A stretch of DNA of 11,134 nucleotides from Alphaproteobacteria bacterium (lineage in GTDB: Bacteria; Pseudomonadota; Alphaproteobacteria; ATCC43930; CGMCC-115725). How positions within the stretch are numbered: the stretch's first letter is position 1; the number at the start of each line of letters is the position of its first letter. Where the stretch lies: NCBI GenBank assembly GCA_030037055.1, contig JASHRZ010000528.1, forward strand, positions 1 to 11,134, given 5' to 3'. Shown piece by piece: positions 1-6,469 of this stretch. A program made the position numbers and the translations under genes. Below the pieces are notes generated by a model, which was not told where the DNA came from, did no database searches, and was given only the letters and a program-made list of their open reading frames with translations.

Positions 1-893
1 TGGTCGGCCCCGTCGGCTCGAACGAGCTTACCGCGCTCCTCGATTTCGCCAACCAGTCGAAAACGCCGCTCATCATCCCGAACGCCGGCGACAACGAGGC
101 GACCGGCGAGCGCTGCAGCCCCTGGGTGCTGCGCACCTCCTTCTCCAACGACCAGATCGTGCGCGAGATGGGGCCGTGGATGGTGAAGCACGGCTACGAG
201 ACAGCGGCGCTCATCGCCTTCGACTACGCCGCCGGCCATCAGCAAATGGACGGCTTCAAGCGCGGTTTCACCAAGGCGGGTGGCGCGATCGTCAGCGAGC
301 AATACCCGCCCTTCGGCCCGATCAGCGATTTCGGCCCGTACCTCGCCAAGATCAAGGAGGCGAAGCCGGCCGCGGTCTTCACCTTCTTCGCGGGACCGCC
401 GGCCACGGCAATGGTCAAGCAGTTCACCGAGTTCGGCCTCAAGGACCAGATCAAGCTCGCCGGCGCCGGCTGGCTGATCTCGCCGCTCAACCTTCCGGGC
501 GAGGGCGACGCCGCCGCGGGCGTGCTCGGCATTCTAAATTACGTGCCAACGATCGACACGCCGGTGAACAAGGCGTTCCAGGCGGAGTTCCAGGCAAAGT
601 ACCACCGCACCGGCTCGGAATTCGCCGCCCAGGGCTACGATACCGGCAAGCTCGTCTTCGCCGCGCTGCAGGCGCTCAAGGGCAAGACCGCCGACAAGGC
701 GGCGCTGGTCAAGGCCCTGCACACCGTCACTGTCGACGGCACGCGCGGCGCGCTCAGAATCGACCCCAAGACCAACAACATCATCCAGACGATCTATATC
801 TACGAGGCCAGGAAGGACGGCGACAAGGTCGACTTCACCATCCTCGACAAGATCCCAGCGGTGCAGGATCCGCCGAACGGGTGCAATCTCTAA
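1..893 (+). CDS. Liv-type ABC transporter substrate-binding protein (partial, 5' end missing)
   Basis: This is the periplasmic solute receptor of a HAAT-family ABC importer, which would pass its ligand to the permeases encoded just downstream. The gene enters at the left edge in the frame starting at base 3, giving about 296 visible residues to the TAA at 891-893. The signal peptide and part of lobe 1 are missing. The first visible residues, VGPVGSNELTALLDFANQ, match the Leu/Ile/Val-binding fold (Peripla_BP_6), where this segment precedes the 'P.I.P' strand. Further typical elements are RTSFSNDQI, a 'DYAAGHQQMDGFKRGF' segment, the 'DFGPYLAKIKEAKPAAVF' segment and the late 'AAQGYDTGKLVFAALQAL' helix. 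The C terminus (GTRGALRIDPKTNNIIQ) matches the usual strand near the hinge. No pocket can be read well enough to name the ligand; amino acids, amides and aromatic acids are all known for this family. The family call is firm, the substrate unknown. Confidence 0.93.
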   Translation, partial: VGPVGSNELTALLDFANQSKTPLIIPNAGDNEATGERCSPWVLRTSFSNDQIVREMGPWMVKHGYETAALIAFDYAAGHQQMDGFKRGFTKAGGAIVSEQYPPFGPISDFGPYLAKIKEAKPAAVFTFFAGPPATAMVKQFTEFGLKDQIKLAGAGWLISPLNLPGEGDAAAGVLGILNYVPTIDTPVNKAFQAEFQAKYHRTGSEFAAQGYDTGKLVFAALQALKGKTADKAALVKALHTVTVDGTRGALRIDPKTNNIIQTIYIYEARKDGDKVDFTILDKIPAVQDPPNGCNL

Positions 894-941
894 CCGGCGT
901 GGAGACGTAGCCCCCGCGGCTCCGCTGTTCCGAACGAGATC

Positions 942-1814
942 ATGGATCCCGGCTTTCTTCTCCTCCAGCTGCTGAACGGCCTGCAATTCGCCATGCTGCT
1001 GTTCCTGCTGGCGGTGGGGCTCTCGGTCGTGCTCGGGATGATGAACTTCATCAACCTCGCCCATGGCACGCTCTACATGGTGGGCGCCTTCGTGGGATTC
1101 GCCGCGGCCGAGCGCGCCGGCTCATTTTGGGCCGCGCTGGCGGCGGGACCGGCGGCGGCGGCGGCGCTGGGCGCGGTGTTCTACGGAGCATTGCTGCGGC
1201 ACATGCAGAGGGCGGGCGCGATGAAACAGGTGCTCGTCACCTTCGGCCTGATCTTCGTCGGCATCGACGCGGTGCGGCTGATCTGGGGCGATTATGCAAA
1301 GACGCTGCTCGCGCCCTCCGCGCTTGCCGGCAGCGTCCATATCCTGGGCCAGGTCTATCCCGCCTATCGCCTTTTCATCATCGCGCTCGGCCTGGCGCTG
1401 GCGCTCGTCCTCTATCTCGGCCTCGAGCGCACGCGCCTCGGCGCGGTAGTGCGCGCCGGAGTCGACGACCGGGTCATGGCGGCGAGCCTCGGCCTCGATG
1501 TCGAGCGCGCCTTCTTCGCCGTGTTCTGCCTCGGCTGCGCGCTTGCCGGCCTCGCCGGCGTCGCGGCCTCGCCGGTGCTGGAGATCTATCCCGGCATGGA
1601 CATGGCGATTCTGATCCCGACCCTGATCGTGGTGGTGGTCGGCGGTCCCGGCCGGCTCGCCGGCGCCTTCTTCGGCGCGCTGCTCATCGGCATGGCCGAG
1701 ACCTTCGGCGCGGTCTTCATCCCGGATTTCTCGAGCTTCATGATCTATGCGGTGATGTCGCTGGTCCTGCTGCTGCGGCCGCAGGGCCTGCTGCCCGCGC
1801 GGCATTCGCCATGA
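942..1814 (+). CDS. livH: Branched-chain amino acid-type ABC transporter permease, LivH family
   Basis: This is one of the two inner-membrane permeases of the importer, 290 residues, the normal LivH length. The protein is strongly hydrophobic, with about eight predicted membrane segments. The family hallmark MNFINLAHGTLYMVGAF lies at residues 34-50. The cytoplasmic coupling loop follows at about 165-200 (LGAVVRAGVDDRVMAASLGL, then the hydrophobic FFAVFCLGCALAGLAG), where the LivG/LivF ATPases dock. The C-terminal VVVVGGPGRLAGAFFGALLIG (about 230-250) and the LLLRPQGLL ending are also LivH-typical. The ATG at 942 lies 48 bases after the binding-protein stop. Only a weak GAG precedes it, so the start is chosen because the reading begins directly before the first membrane helix. 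The gene overlaps livM by four bases. Confidence 0.95.
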   Translation: MDPGFLLLQLLNGLQFAMLLFLLAVGLSVVLGMMNFINLAHGTLYMVGAFVGFAAAERAGSFWAALAAGPAAAAALGAVFYGALLRHMQRAGAMKQVLVTFGLIFVGIDAVRLIWGDYAKTLLAPSALAGSVHILGQVYPAYRLFIIALGLALALVLYLGLERTRLGAVVRAGVDDRVMAASLGLDVERAFFAVFCLGCALAGLAGVAASPVLEIYPGMDMAILIPTLIVVVVGGPGRLAGAFFGALLIGMAETFGAVFIPDFSSFMIYAVMSLVLLLRPQGLLPARHSP

Positions 1815-2758
1815 ACGGCGGCGAGCGCCGACAGCATATCGCCGCCGCCCTGCTCTTCCTGGCCGCGCTCCTGGCTTGGCGCTTCTCGGGCTATGCCGGC
1901 GAGGATCGGCTCGGCGAGATCGCTGTGTGGGCGATCTTCGCCATGAGCCTCGACCTGCTGGTGGGCTATGCCGGGATGGTGTCGCTCGGCCATGCGCTGT
2001 TCTTCGGTCTCGGCGCCTATGCGACGGCGAGCCTCGCTCTGTTCCTGAAATGCCCGCCGAGCCTAGCGCTCCTTGCCGCAGTGGCGTTTGCCGGCGCCAG
2101 CGCGCTGGTCGTCGGCGCCGTCGTCGTGCGGCTCGCCGGCGTGTTCTTCATCATGATCACGCTCGCCTTCGGCCAGATGGGCTGGGCCTATTTCCTGCGC
2201 GCGCGCGCCTTCGGCGGCATCGGCGGCATGTCGCGCGTGGCGCCGCTCGATCTCGGCCGTCTCGGGCTCGACCTCGCCAACCCCGCCGATTTCGCGCTGG
2301 TGGCGATCGCCGCCGCTGCGCTCGCTTATCTCCTGCTGGCTCTGGTCGCCGCCTCGCCCTTCGGGCGGATGCTGGTGGCGCTCCACCAGAACGAGCCCCG
2401 CGCTAGGGCGCTGGGCCTGCCGGTGCAGCGCTACAAGCTCGCCGCCTTCGCGCTGGCAGGCACGCTGGCGGGACTTGCCGGCGGCCTCGAGGCGCAGCGA
2501 ACCGGCTTCGTCTCGCCGGAGCTGCTGGTGTGGACGACCTCGGGGGAGGTGCTGATCATGGTCATCGTGGGCGGGCTCGGCACGCTGGTCGGGCCCGTCG
2601 CCGGTGCCGCGATCTGGGTGGTGCTGCGTCACATTCTCTCGGACATGACGGCCTACTGGATGATGGCGATGGGCCTCTTCTTCGTCGCCGTGGTGCTGTT
2701 CGCCGGCGGCGGACTGATGGGATTGGCGCGCCGGCCCGCGGCGGCGGACGATGCTTGA
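1811..2758 (+). CDS. livM: Branched-chain amino acid-type ABC transporter permease, LivM family
   Basis: This is the second permease of the importer, 315 residues, predicted to pair with LivH in the inner membrane. The LivM hallmark GYAGMVSLGHALFFGLGAY occupies residues 52-70. ITLAFGQMGWAYFLRAR follows at about 116-132. The coupling region GRMLVALHQNEPRARALGL at 185-203 is the usual 'AxxENExRAxALG' ATPase contact of this family. The C-terminal VIVGGLGTLVGPVAGA (251-266) is also conserved. The frame stays open upstream to about 1127, but that part is out of frame over livH. The ATG at 1811, inside the ATGA that ends livH (TGA 1812-1814), is therefore taken as the start, indicating translational coupling. 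There is an 8-base overlap with livG at the 3' end. Confidence 0.95.
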   Translation: MNGGERRQHIAAALLFLAALLAWRFSGYAGEDRLGEIAVWAIFAMSLDLLVGYAGMVSLGHALFFGLGAYATASLALFLKCPPSLALLAAVAFAGASALVVGAVVVRLAGVFFIMITLAFGQMGWAYFLRARAFGGIGGMSRVAPLDLGRLGLDLANPADFALVAIAAAALAYLLLALVAASPFGRMLVALHQNEPRARALGLPVQRYKLAAFALAGTLAGLAGGLEAQRTGFVSPELLVWTTSGEVLIMVIVGGLGTLVGPVAGAAIWVVLRHILSDMTAYWMMAMGLFFVAVVLFAGGGLMGLARRPAAADDA

Positions 2759-3491
2759 GGCGCGCGGCCTCGGCAAAGCCTTCGGCGCGCTCGAGGTGAC
2801 GCGCGCGGTATCGCTCAGCGTGCCGGCCGGCGCGCGCCATGCGGTGGTCGGGCCCAACGGTTCCGGCAAGACAACGCTCTTCAACCTGCTCGCCGGCGAG
2901 TTACGCCCCGACGCCGGCAGCGTCCTGCTCGCCGGCCGGGACGTGACGCGGCTGCCGCCGGACGCGCGCGCGCGTCTGGGGCTCGCCCGCAGCTTCCAGC
3001 GCAACAACCTCTTCCCGGATCTCAGCGTGCGCGACAATCTGGCGCTGGCGCTGGCGATCGCCCAGCGCCGCGGCGCCGTCTTCTGGCGCCGCTTCGCGCG
3101 GCTGCCGGGCCTTGCCGGAGAGGTCGAGGCGCTGGCGCGGCGGCTGCGCCTCGAGGAAGCGCTCAACCGCCGTGCGCGCAGCCTCGCCTATGGCACGCAG
3201 CGCCAGCTCGAGCTGGGCCTCGCGCTTGCCGGCGCGCCCAAGGTGCTGCTGCTGGACGAGCCGACCGCCGGGATGAGCGCGGAGGAGACGGCGGCGATGA
3301 AGGCGCTCATCGCCGACCTGCCACGCGACATCGCGCTCCTCATCGTCGAGCACGACATGGAGGTGGTGTTCGACATCGCCGAACGCGTCACCGTGCTCGA
3401 TTACGGCCGCGTCCTGATCGAGGGCACGCCGGCGGAGGTGCGCGGATCGGAGGCGGTGCGCCGGCGCTATCTCGGCGAGCGCGCGCCGTGA
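2751..3491 (+). CDS. livG: Liv-type ABC transporter ATP-binding protein, LivG family
   Basis: This is a cytoplasmic ATPase of 246 residues that powers the importer as a heterodimer with LivF. Visible motifs are Walker A GPNGSGKT (34-41), the Q-loop SFQRNNLFPDLSV (Q83), signature LAYGTQRQLEL (145-155), Walker B KVLLLDE (164-170) followed by PTAGM, and H-loop IVEHDM (H201). The 'AYGxQR' signature replacing LSGGQ and the PTAGM after Walker B are typical of LivG rather than LivF. All catalytic residues appear intact. The ATG at 2751 overlaps the livM stop within ATGCTTGA (2751-2758). The 3' end overlaps livF by four bases, so both junctions favour coupled translation. Confidence 0.95.
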   Translation: MLEARGLGKAFGALEVTRAVSLSVPAGARHAVVGPNGSGKTTLFNLLAGELRPDAGSVLLAGRDVTRLPPDARARLGLARSFQRNNLFPDLSVRDNLALALAIAQRRGAVFWRRFARLPGLAGEVEALARRLRLEEALNRRARSLAYGTQRQLELGLALAGAPKVLLLDEPTAGMSAEETAAMKALIADLPRDIALLIVEHDMEVVFDIAERVTVLDYGRVLIEGTPAEVRGSEAVRRRYLGERAP

Positions 3492-4204
3492 GCGCGGAGC
3501 TGCTCCGCCTCGAGCAGGTCCATGCCACCTACGGCGACGGCGACGTCCTGCAGGCCGTGTCGCTGGCCGCGGCTTCGGGCCGCGTGCTGAGCCTGCTCGG
3601 GCGCAACGGCGCCGGCAAGACGACGGTGCTCAAGACCATCATGGGCATCCTTGCGCCCCGCGCCGGCCGCATCCGCTTTGCCGGCGACGACATCGCCGGC
3701 GCGCCGCCGCACCGCATCGCCCGCGCCGGCCTCGGCTATGTCCCGGACACGCGCGGCGTCTTCCCCTCGCTCTCGGTGCTGGAGAATTTGACGGTGGCGG
3801 CGCGCCCGGGCGCGATGGCGGGCGGCTCGGACTGGAGCCTGGAGCGGGTCTTCGCGCTCTTCCCGCGGCTCTACGAGCGGCGCCACGGCAGCGGCGGCAG
3901 GCTGTCGGGCGGCGAACAGCAGATGCTGGCGATCGCTCGCGCGCTGCTCACCAACCCGCTGCTTCTTCTGCTTGACGAACCGACCGAGGGCCTGGCGCCG
4001 ATCGTCATCGACGATGTCGAGCGGGTGCTGCGGCAGCTCAAATCGACCGGGCTCGCCATCCTGCTGGTCGAGCAGAACCTGGCTTTTGCCCTCGCCTTCG
4101 CCGACGAGGTCGCGGTGCTCGGCAAGGGCCAGGTGCGCTGGAGCGGCACGCCGGCGGAATTCGCCCGCGCCGAGGATGTGAAGCGGCGCTGGCTCGGACT
4201 TTAA
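3488..4204 (+). CDS. livF: Liv-type ABC transporter ATP-binding protein, LivF family
   Basis: This is the second ATPase of the importer, 238 residues, the usual LivF length. Motifs are Walker A GRNGAGKT (38-45), a Q-loop-region segment GYVPDTRGVFPSLSVLENL (83-101), signature LSGGEQQML (139-147), Walker B LLLLLDEPTEGLAP (158-171) and an H-loop segment LLVEQN with Gln196 where other ABC ATPases have His. That Gln is normal in LivF, so it is not a defect. The start is a GTG at 3488 inside the GTGA that carries the livG stop (3489-3491). An ATG alternative is not needed because the overlap pattern matches the rest of the operon. The TAA stop at 4202-4204 overlaps the stop of the convergent LLM gene. 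Confidence 0.95.
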   Translation: MSAELLRLEQVHATYGDGDVLQAVSLAAASGRVLSLLGRNGAGKTTVLKTIMGILAPRAGRIRFAGDDIAGAPPHRIARAGLGYVPDTRGVFPSLSVLENLTVAARPGAMAGGSDWSLERVFALFPRLYERRHGSGGRLSGGEQQMLAIARALLTNPLLLLLDEPTEGLAPIVIDDVERVLRQLKSTGLAILLVEQNLAFALAFADEVAVLGKGQVRWSGTPAEFARAEDVKRRWLGL

Positions 4205-5040
4205 CTTTTGAGCAGGGGTACGTACTGGTCGAGCGCGCGCAGGATCTCCTCGCGGCTGCGATCCGGCACCGCAAGCAGCACGCGCGCGATGCCCGCCTCG
4301 CGATAGACGGCAAGGCCCGCCGCATCCGCCGGGGCGCCGAACACGGTGATCGACAGGCTCGCGGGATCACGCCCGCCGGCCAGCGCCGCCTGACGCAGGC
4401 GGGCGACGGCGCTCTTCGGCTCCCAGCCGCCGCGCGGTCGTGGAAACCAGCCGTCGCAGAACTCGACCACACGCCTTACGGTGTGGTCGGTCTCGCCGCC
4501 GAGGAACAGCGGCGGGTGCGGCTTCTGCTTCGGCTTGGGGTAGAGCCAGACCGGATCGAAATTGACGAAATCGCCATGGAACTCGGCCTGCTCCTCAGTC
4601 CACAGCGCCTTCATCGCCAGCACACGCTCGCGCAGCAGCTTGAAGCGGGTGTCATAGCGCGTGCCGTGATTCTCCATCTCCTCGACGTTCCAGCCGCCGC
4701 CCATGGCGAAGATGAAGCGGCCGCCCGAGAGCTGGTCGAGGCTCGCCACCGACTTGGCGGTGACGATCGGGTCGCGCTGCGGGATGAGCGCGATGCCGGT
4801 GCCGATCTTCAGGCTGCGCGTCGCCGCCGCCGCAAAGGACAGCGCGACGAAGGGGTCGTGGGTATGGGAATACCGCTTGGGCAATTCGCCGCCGCCCGGG
4901 AACGGCGTGCGGCGGCTCACCGGAATGTGGGTGTGCTCGCAAACGAAGAGCGAGTCGAAGCCGCGCGCCTCGAGCGCTTGCGCCAGCTCGCCGATATCGA
5001 TGCCGTAATCGGTCGGAAAGTAGAAGACGCCGACGAGCAT
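4201..5040 (-). CDS. LLM-class (luciferase-like) oxidoreductase, probable F420-dependent type
   Basis: This is a predicted cytosolic TIM-barrel flavin- or F420-dependent oxidoreductase of the bacterial luciferase family, 279 residues. The sequence resembles the TIGR03619 (Rv2161c) group: VGVFYFPTDYGIDIGELAQA at the N terminus, ARGFDSLFVCEHTHIP (25-40), LKIGTGIALIPQRDP (77-91), and SLDQLSGGRFIFAMGGGWN (100-118), the conserved cofactor/phosphate segment. PPLFLGGETDHTVRRV (176-191) follows. The frame opens upstream at 5079, but ATG 5038-5040 is chosen because GGAGG lies six bases before it and the product then starts directly on the first beta strand. The gene lies 84 bases downstream of the PPOX gene on the same strand and may be co-transcribed with it. 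Substrate is unknown. FMN rather than F420 use cannot be excluded, and no F420 biosynthesis gene is visible here. Confidence 0.88.
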   Translation of the reverse strand: MLVGVFYFPTDYGIDIGELAQALEARGFDSLFVCEHTHIPVSRRTPFPGGGELPKRYSHTHDPFVALSFAAAATRSLKIGTGIALIPQRDPIVTAKSVASLDQLSGGRFIFAMGGGWNVEEMENHGTRYDTRFKLLRERVLAMKALWTEEQAEFHGDFVNFDPVWLYPKPKQKPHPPLFLGGETDHTVRRVVEFCDGWFPRPRGGWEPKSAVARLRQAALAGGRDPASLSITVFGAPADAAGLAVYREAGIARVLLAVPDRSREEILRALDQYVPLLKS

Positions 5041-5046
5041 TGACTT

Positions 5047-5051
5047 CCTCC
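5047..5051 (-). promoter_or_regulatory. Shine-Dalgarno site that sets the LLM gene start
   Basis: The minus strand reads GGAGG here, six bases before the ATG at 5038-5040. No comparable site precedes the longer in-frame ATG at 5077-5079, so the shorter 279-residue product is preferred. Confidence 0.8.
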
Positions 5052-5124
5052 AAGGGTGCGAGGCAGCTTGCCCTTTCATAGCATGACTCCGCCGCCCCTG
5101 TCGCGACCGGACGCGAGAGTGGCG

Positions 5125-5562
5125 TCAACGCGCTTCGGCAACCGAAAGGTTGCCCCAGCTCGTCGCCCGCTCGATGCGCAGCGCGATCACCGGCAGCGTC
5201 GCGATCGCCATTGCCGCGAGCTGCTGGTACCGGGAGCGGAGCAGCGCCTGTGCGTCGCGATGCTCGGTCCCCTCGGTCAGGATCTCGGCCTTGCCGCGCA
5301 ACATGACCCAGCCGAGCAGCGCCCAATTCTCGTCATAGCGGTCGACGACCGCGACGACCGACGGATTCTCGGCGATGTTCCTGAGGCGCTTCAGCGCGGC
5401 GCCCGGCCGCCGTTTCGGCTTCTCGTCGATGGTGATATAAAGCGTATCGTCGGCGATCGCGAAACAGACCGGCACGACATGGGGGATGGCGTGGCGATCC
5501 GCGGTGGCGAGATGAGCGACCCGCCGCTCGTCCAGGAACCGACGCTCGCTGTCTGACAGCAT
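5125..5562 (-). CDS. PPOX-fold flavin/F420-binding protein, Rv0121-like (TIGR03668 type)
   Basis: This is a small split-beta-barrel protein of 145 residues, of the pyridoxamine 5'-phosphate oxidase-like superfamily whose members bind FMN, F420 or heme. The sequence follows the Rv0121 group: RVAHLATADRHAIPHVVPVCF (14-34), DDTLYITIDEKPKR (38-51), RLRNIAENPSVVAVVDRYDE (59-78), NWALLGWVMLRGKAEIL (79-95), RYQQLA (111-116), and the C-terminal IERATSWG strand (130-137). The DEKPK and NP.V...VDRYD segments are the most diagnostic. The ATG at 5560-5562 is preceded by GGGGAAAG on the minus strand, an acceptable ribosome site. It is divergent from cdh across 76 bases and lies upstream of the LLM gene on the same strand. 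The enzymatic reaction is not known for this group; reduction of small unsaturated compounds or cofactor-linked redox chemistry is an inference. Confidence 0.85.
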   Translation of the reverse strand: MLSDSERRFLDERRVAHLATADRHAIPHVVPVCFAIADDTLYITIDEKPKRRPGAALKRLRNIAENPSVVAVVDRYDENWALLGWVMLRGKAEILTEGTEHRDAQALLRSRYQQLAAMAIATLPVIALRIERATSWGNLSVAEAR

Positions 5563-5625
5563 CTCCGCTTTCCCCGTCTATCAGCGACCGTTAGCATGCG
5601 CGCCGTCATCGCCGGAAGTGGAATC

Positions 5626-5635
5626 GGGGGGAAGG
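5626..5635 (+). promoter_or_regulatory. Shine-Dalgarno site that sets the cdh start
   Basis: The purine run GGGGGGAAGG ends three bases before ATG 5639, with its GGGGGA core about six bases away. It lies inside the extension that would result from the GTG at 5618, which argues for the ATG start. Confidence 0.6.
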
Positions 5636-5638
5636 CGA

Positions 5639-6415
5639 ATGAGGCTCAATCCGGTGAAGCATGCTGTGTTTGCATTGCCGCAGGCGATCGCCGTGCTGCT
5701 CGTCGCCACAGCCGCACTCGACGCCCGAGCCGCCGGCGAGTCCGTTTGCCCGCCGAGCAGACTTTGGAAGGTGGTGCAGGGCTGCATCCATCCGAATACA
5801 GCGAACGAGGCGGCCGTCTGCCTGCGCGTTGACACGGCGCGCCGCTACGCGATCCTCAAGGACTTCCGCGGACCGACGCAGTTTCTGCTTGTCGCCACCG
5901 ACCCGCGCTGCGGCATCGAGGACCCTCGGATCGAGGCGAAGGACGCGCCGAACTATTTCGCGTTGGCCTGGTCGGCACGCCGCTGCGTTGCCAGGGCCGC
6001 CGGCGCGTCCGTTCCCGACGGCGAGCTCTCGCTTGCCATCAACTCGATCGCGGGACGCAGCGACGGGCAGCTGCACATCCATATCGACCGCCTGCGTCCG
6101 GGCGTGTCGAGCGCGCTTGGCCGCGATAAATCGGAGGTCATTCTGGTCGGTCACCGCTATCGCCTGCGCCATATCGACAGCCTCGCCCAGACGAATCTCT
6201 TCGCCGCGTTGGCAGAGACGGCAAGCGGCGCCATGAGCGATCAGACGATCGTCGTCGCCGGCGATCCCGAGGGCGGCTTCTTCGTCCTCGACGACCATAT
6301 CCATCACGGCGATTATGCCAGCGGCGAGGAGCTGCAGGTCGACCATCCGCCGCTGCCGCCGGAACAGCTCCTTTCCGAACCGCTCGCCGGCTGCGCCGAT
6401 CCGGCGCGGCCGTGA
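5639..6415 (+). CDS. cdh: CDP-diacylglycerol diphosphatase (CDP-diacylglycerol pyrophosphatase)
   Basis: This enzyme hydrolyses CDP-diacylglycerol to CMP and phosphatidate, acting on the membrane/periplasmic side in phospholipid turnover. The product is 258 residues; the E. coli enzyme is of similar size. An N-terminal signal or anchor is visible (basic MRLNPVKH, then a hydrophobic stretch to about residue 27, then an ARAAG-type cleavage site). Mature-region hallmarks are LWKVVQGC (42-49), DTARRYAILKDFRGPTQFLL (65-84), GIEDP (92-96), NYFALAW (105-111), SLAINSIAGRSDGQLHIHID (131-150) and RLRPGV (151-156). The QLHIHID segment is the HIT-like active-site region. A GTG start at 5618 would add seven residues. 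ATG 5639 is preferred because GGGGGAAGG precedes it and a clean signal peptide results. The gene stands alone, convergent with the DLH gene and divergent from the PPOX gene. Confidence 0.9.
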   Translation: MRLNPVKHAVFALPQAIAVLLVATAALDARAAGESVCPPSRLWKVVQGCIHPNTANEAAVCLRVDTARRYAILKDFRGPTQFLLVATDPRCGIEDPRIEAKDAPNYFALAWSARRCVARAAGASVPDGELSLAINSIAGRSDGQLHIHIDRLRPGVSSALGRDKSEVILVGHRYRLRHIDSLAQTNLFAALAETASGAMSDQTIVVAGDPEGGFFVLDDHIHHGDYASGEELQVDHPPLPPEQLLSEPLAGCADPARP

Positions 6416-6469
6416 GCGCGGGTGAAGGGCCGGGAGACGCTCGAGAGAGCCGGCGCCGCCCCGCCTCCG

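Noticed and set aside
1127..1810. Apparent N-terminal extension of livM giving a 543-residue protein
   Set aside because: The extension is an out-of-frame reading of livH (Arg/Gly/Ala-rich, no membrane helices). The ATGA junction at 1811 gives a normal LivM.
4081..4083. Gln instead of His in the LivF H-loop (LLVEQN) as a defect
   Set aside because: LivF proteins normally carry Gln here, so it is a family feature and not a mutation.
5101..5116. Hairpin TCGCG-N6-CGCGA between the PPOX and LLM genes as a terminator
   Set aside because: The stem is only five base pairs and there is no T-run on the transcribed strand.
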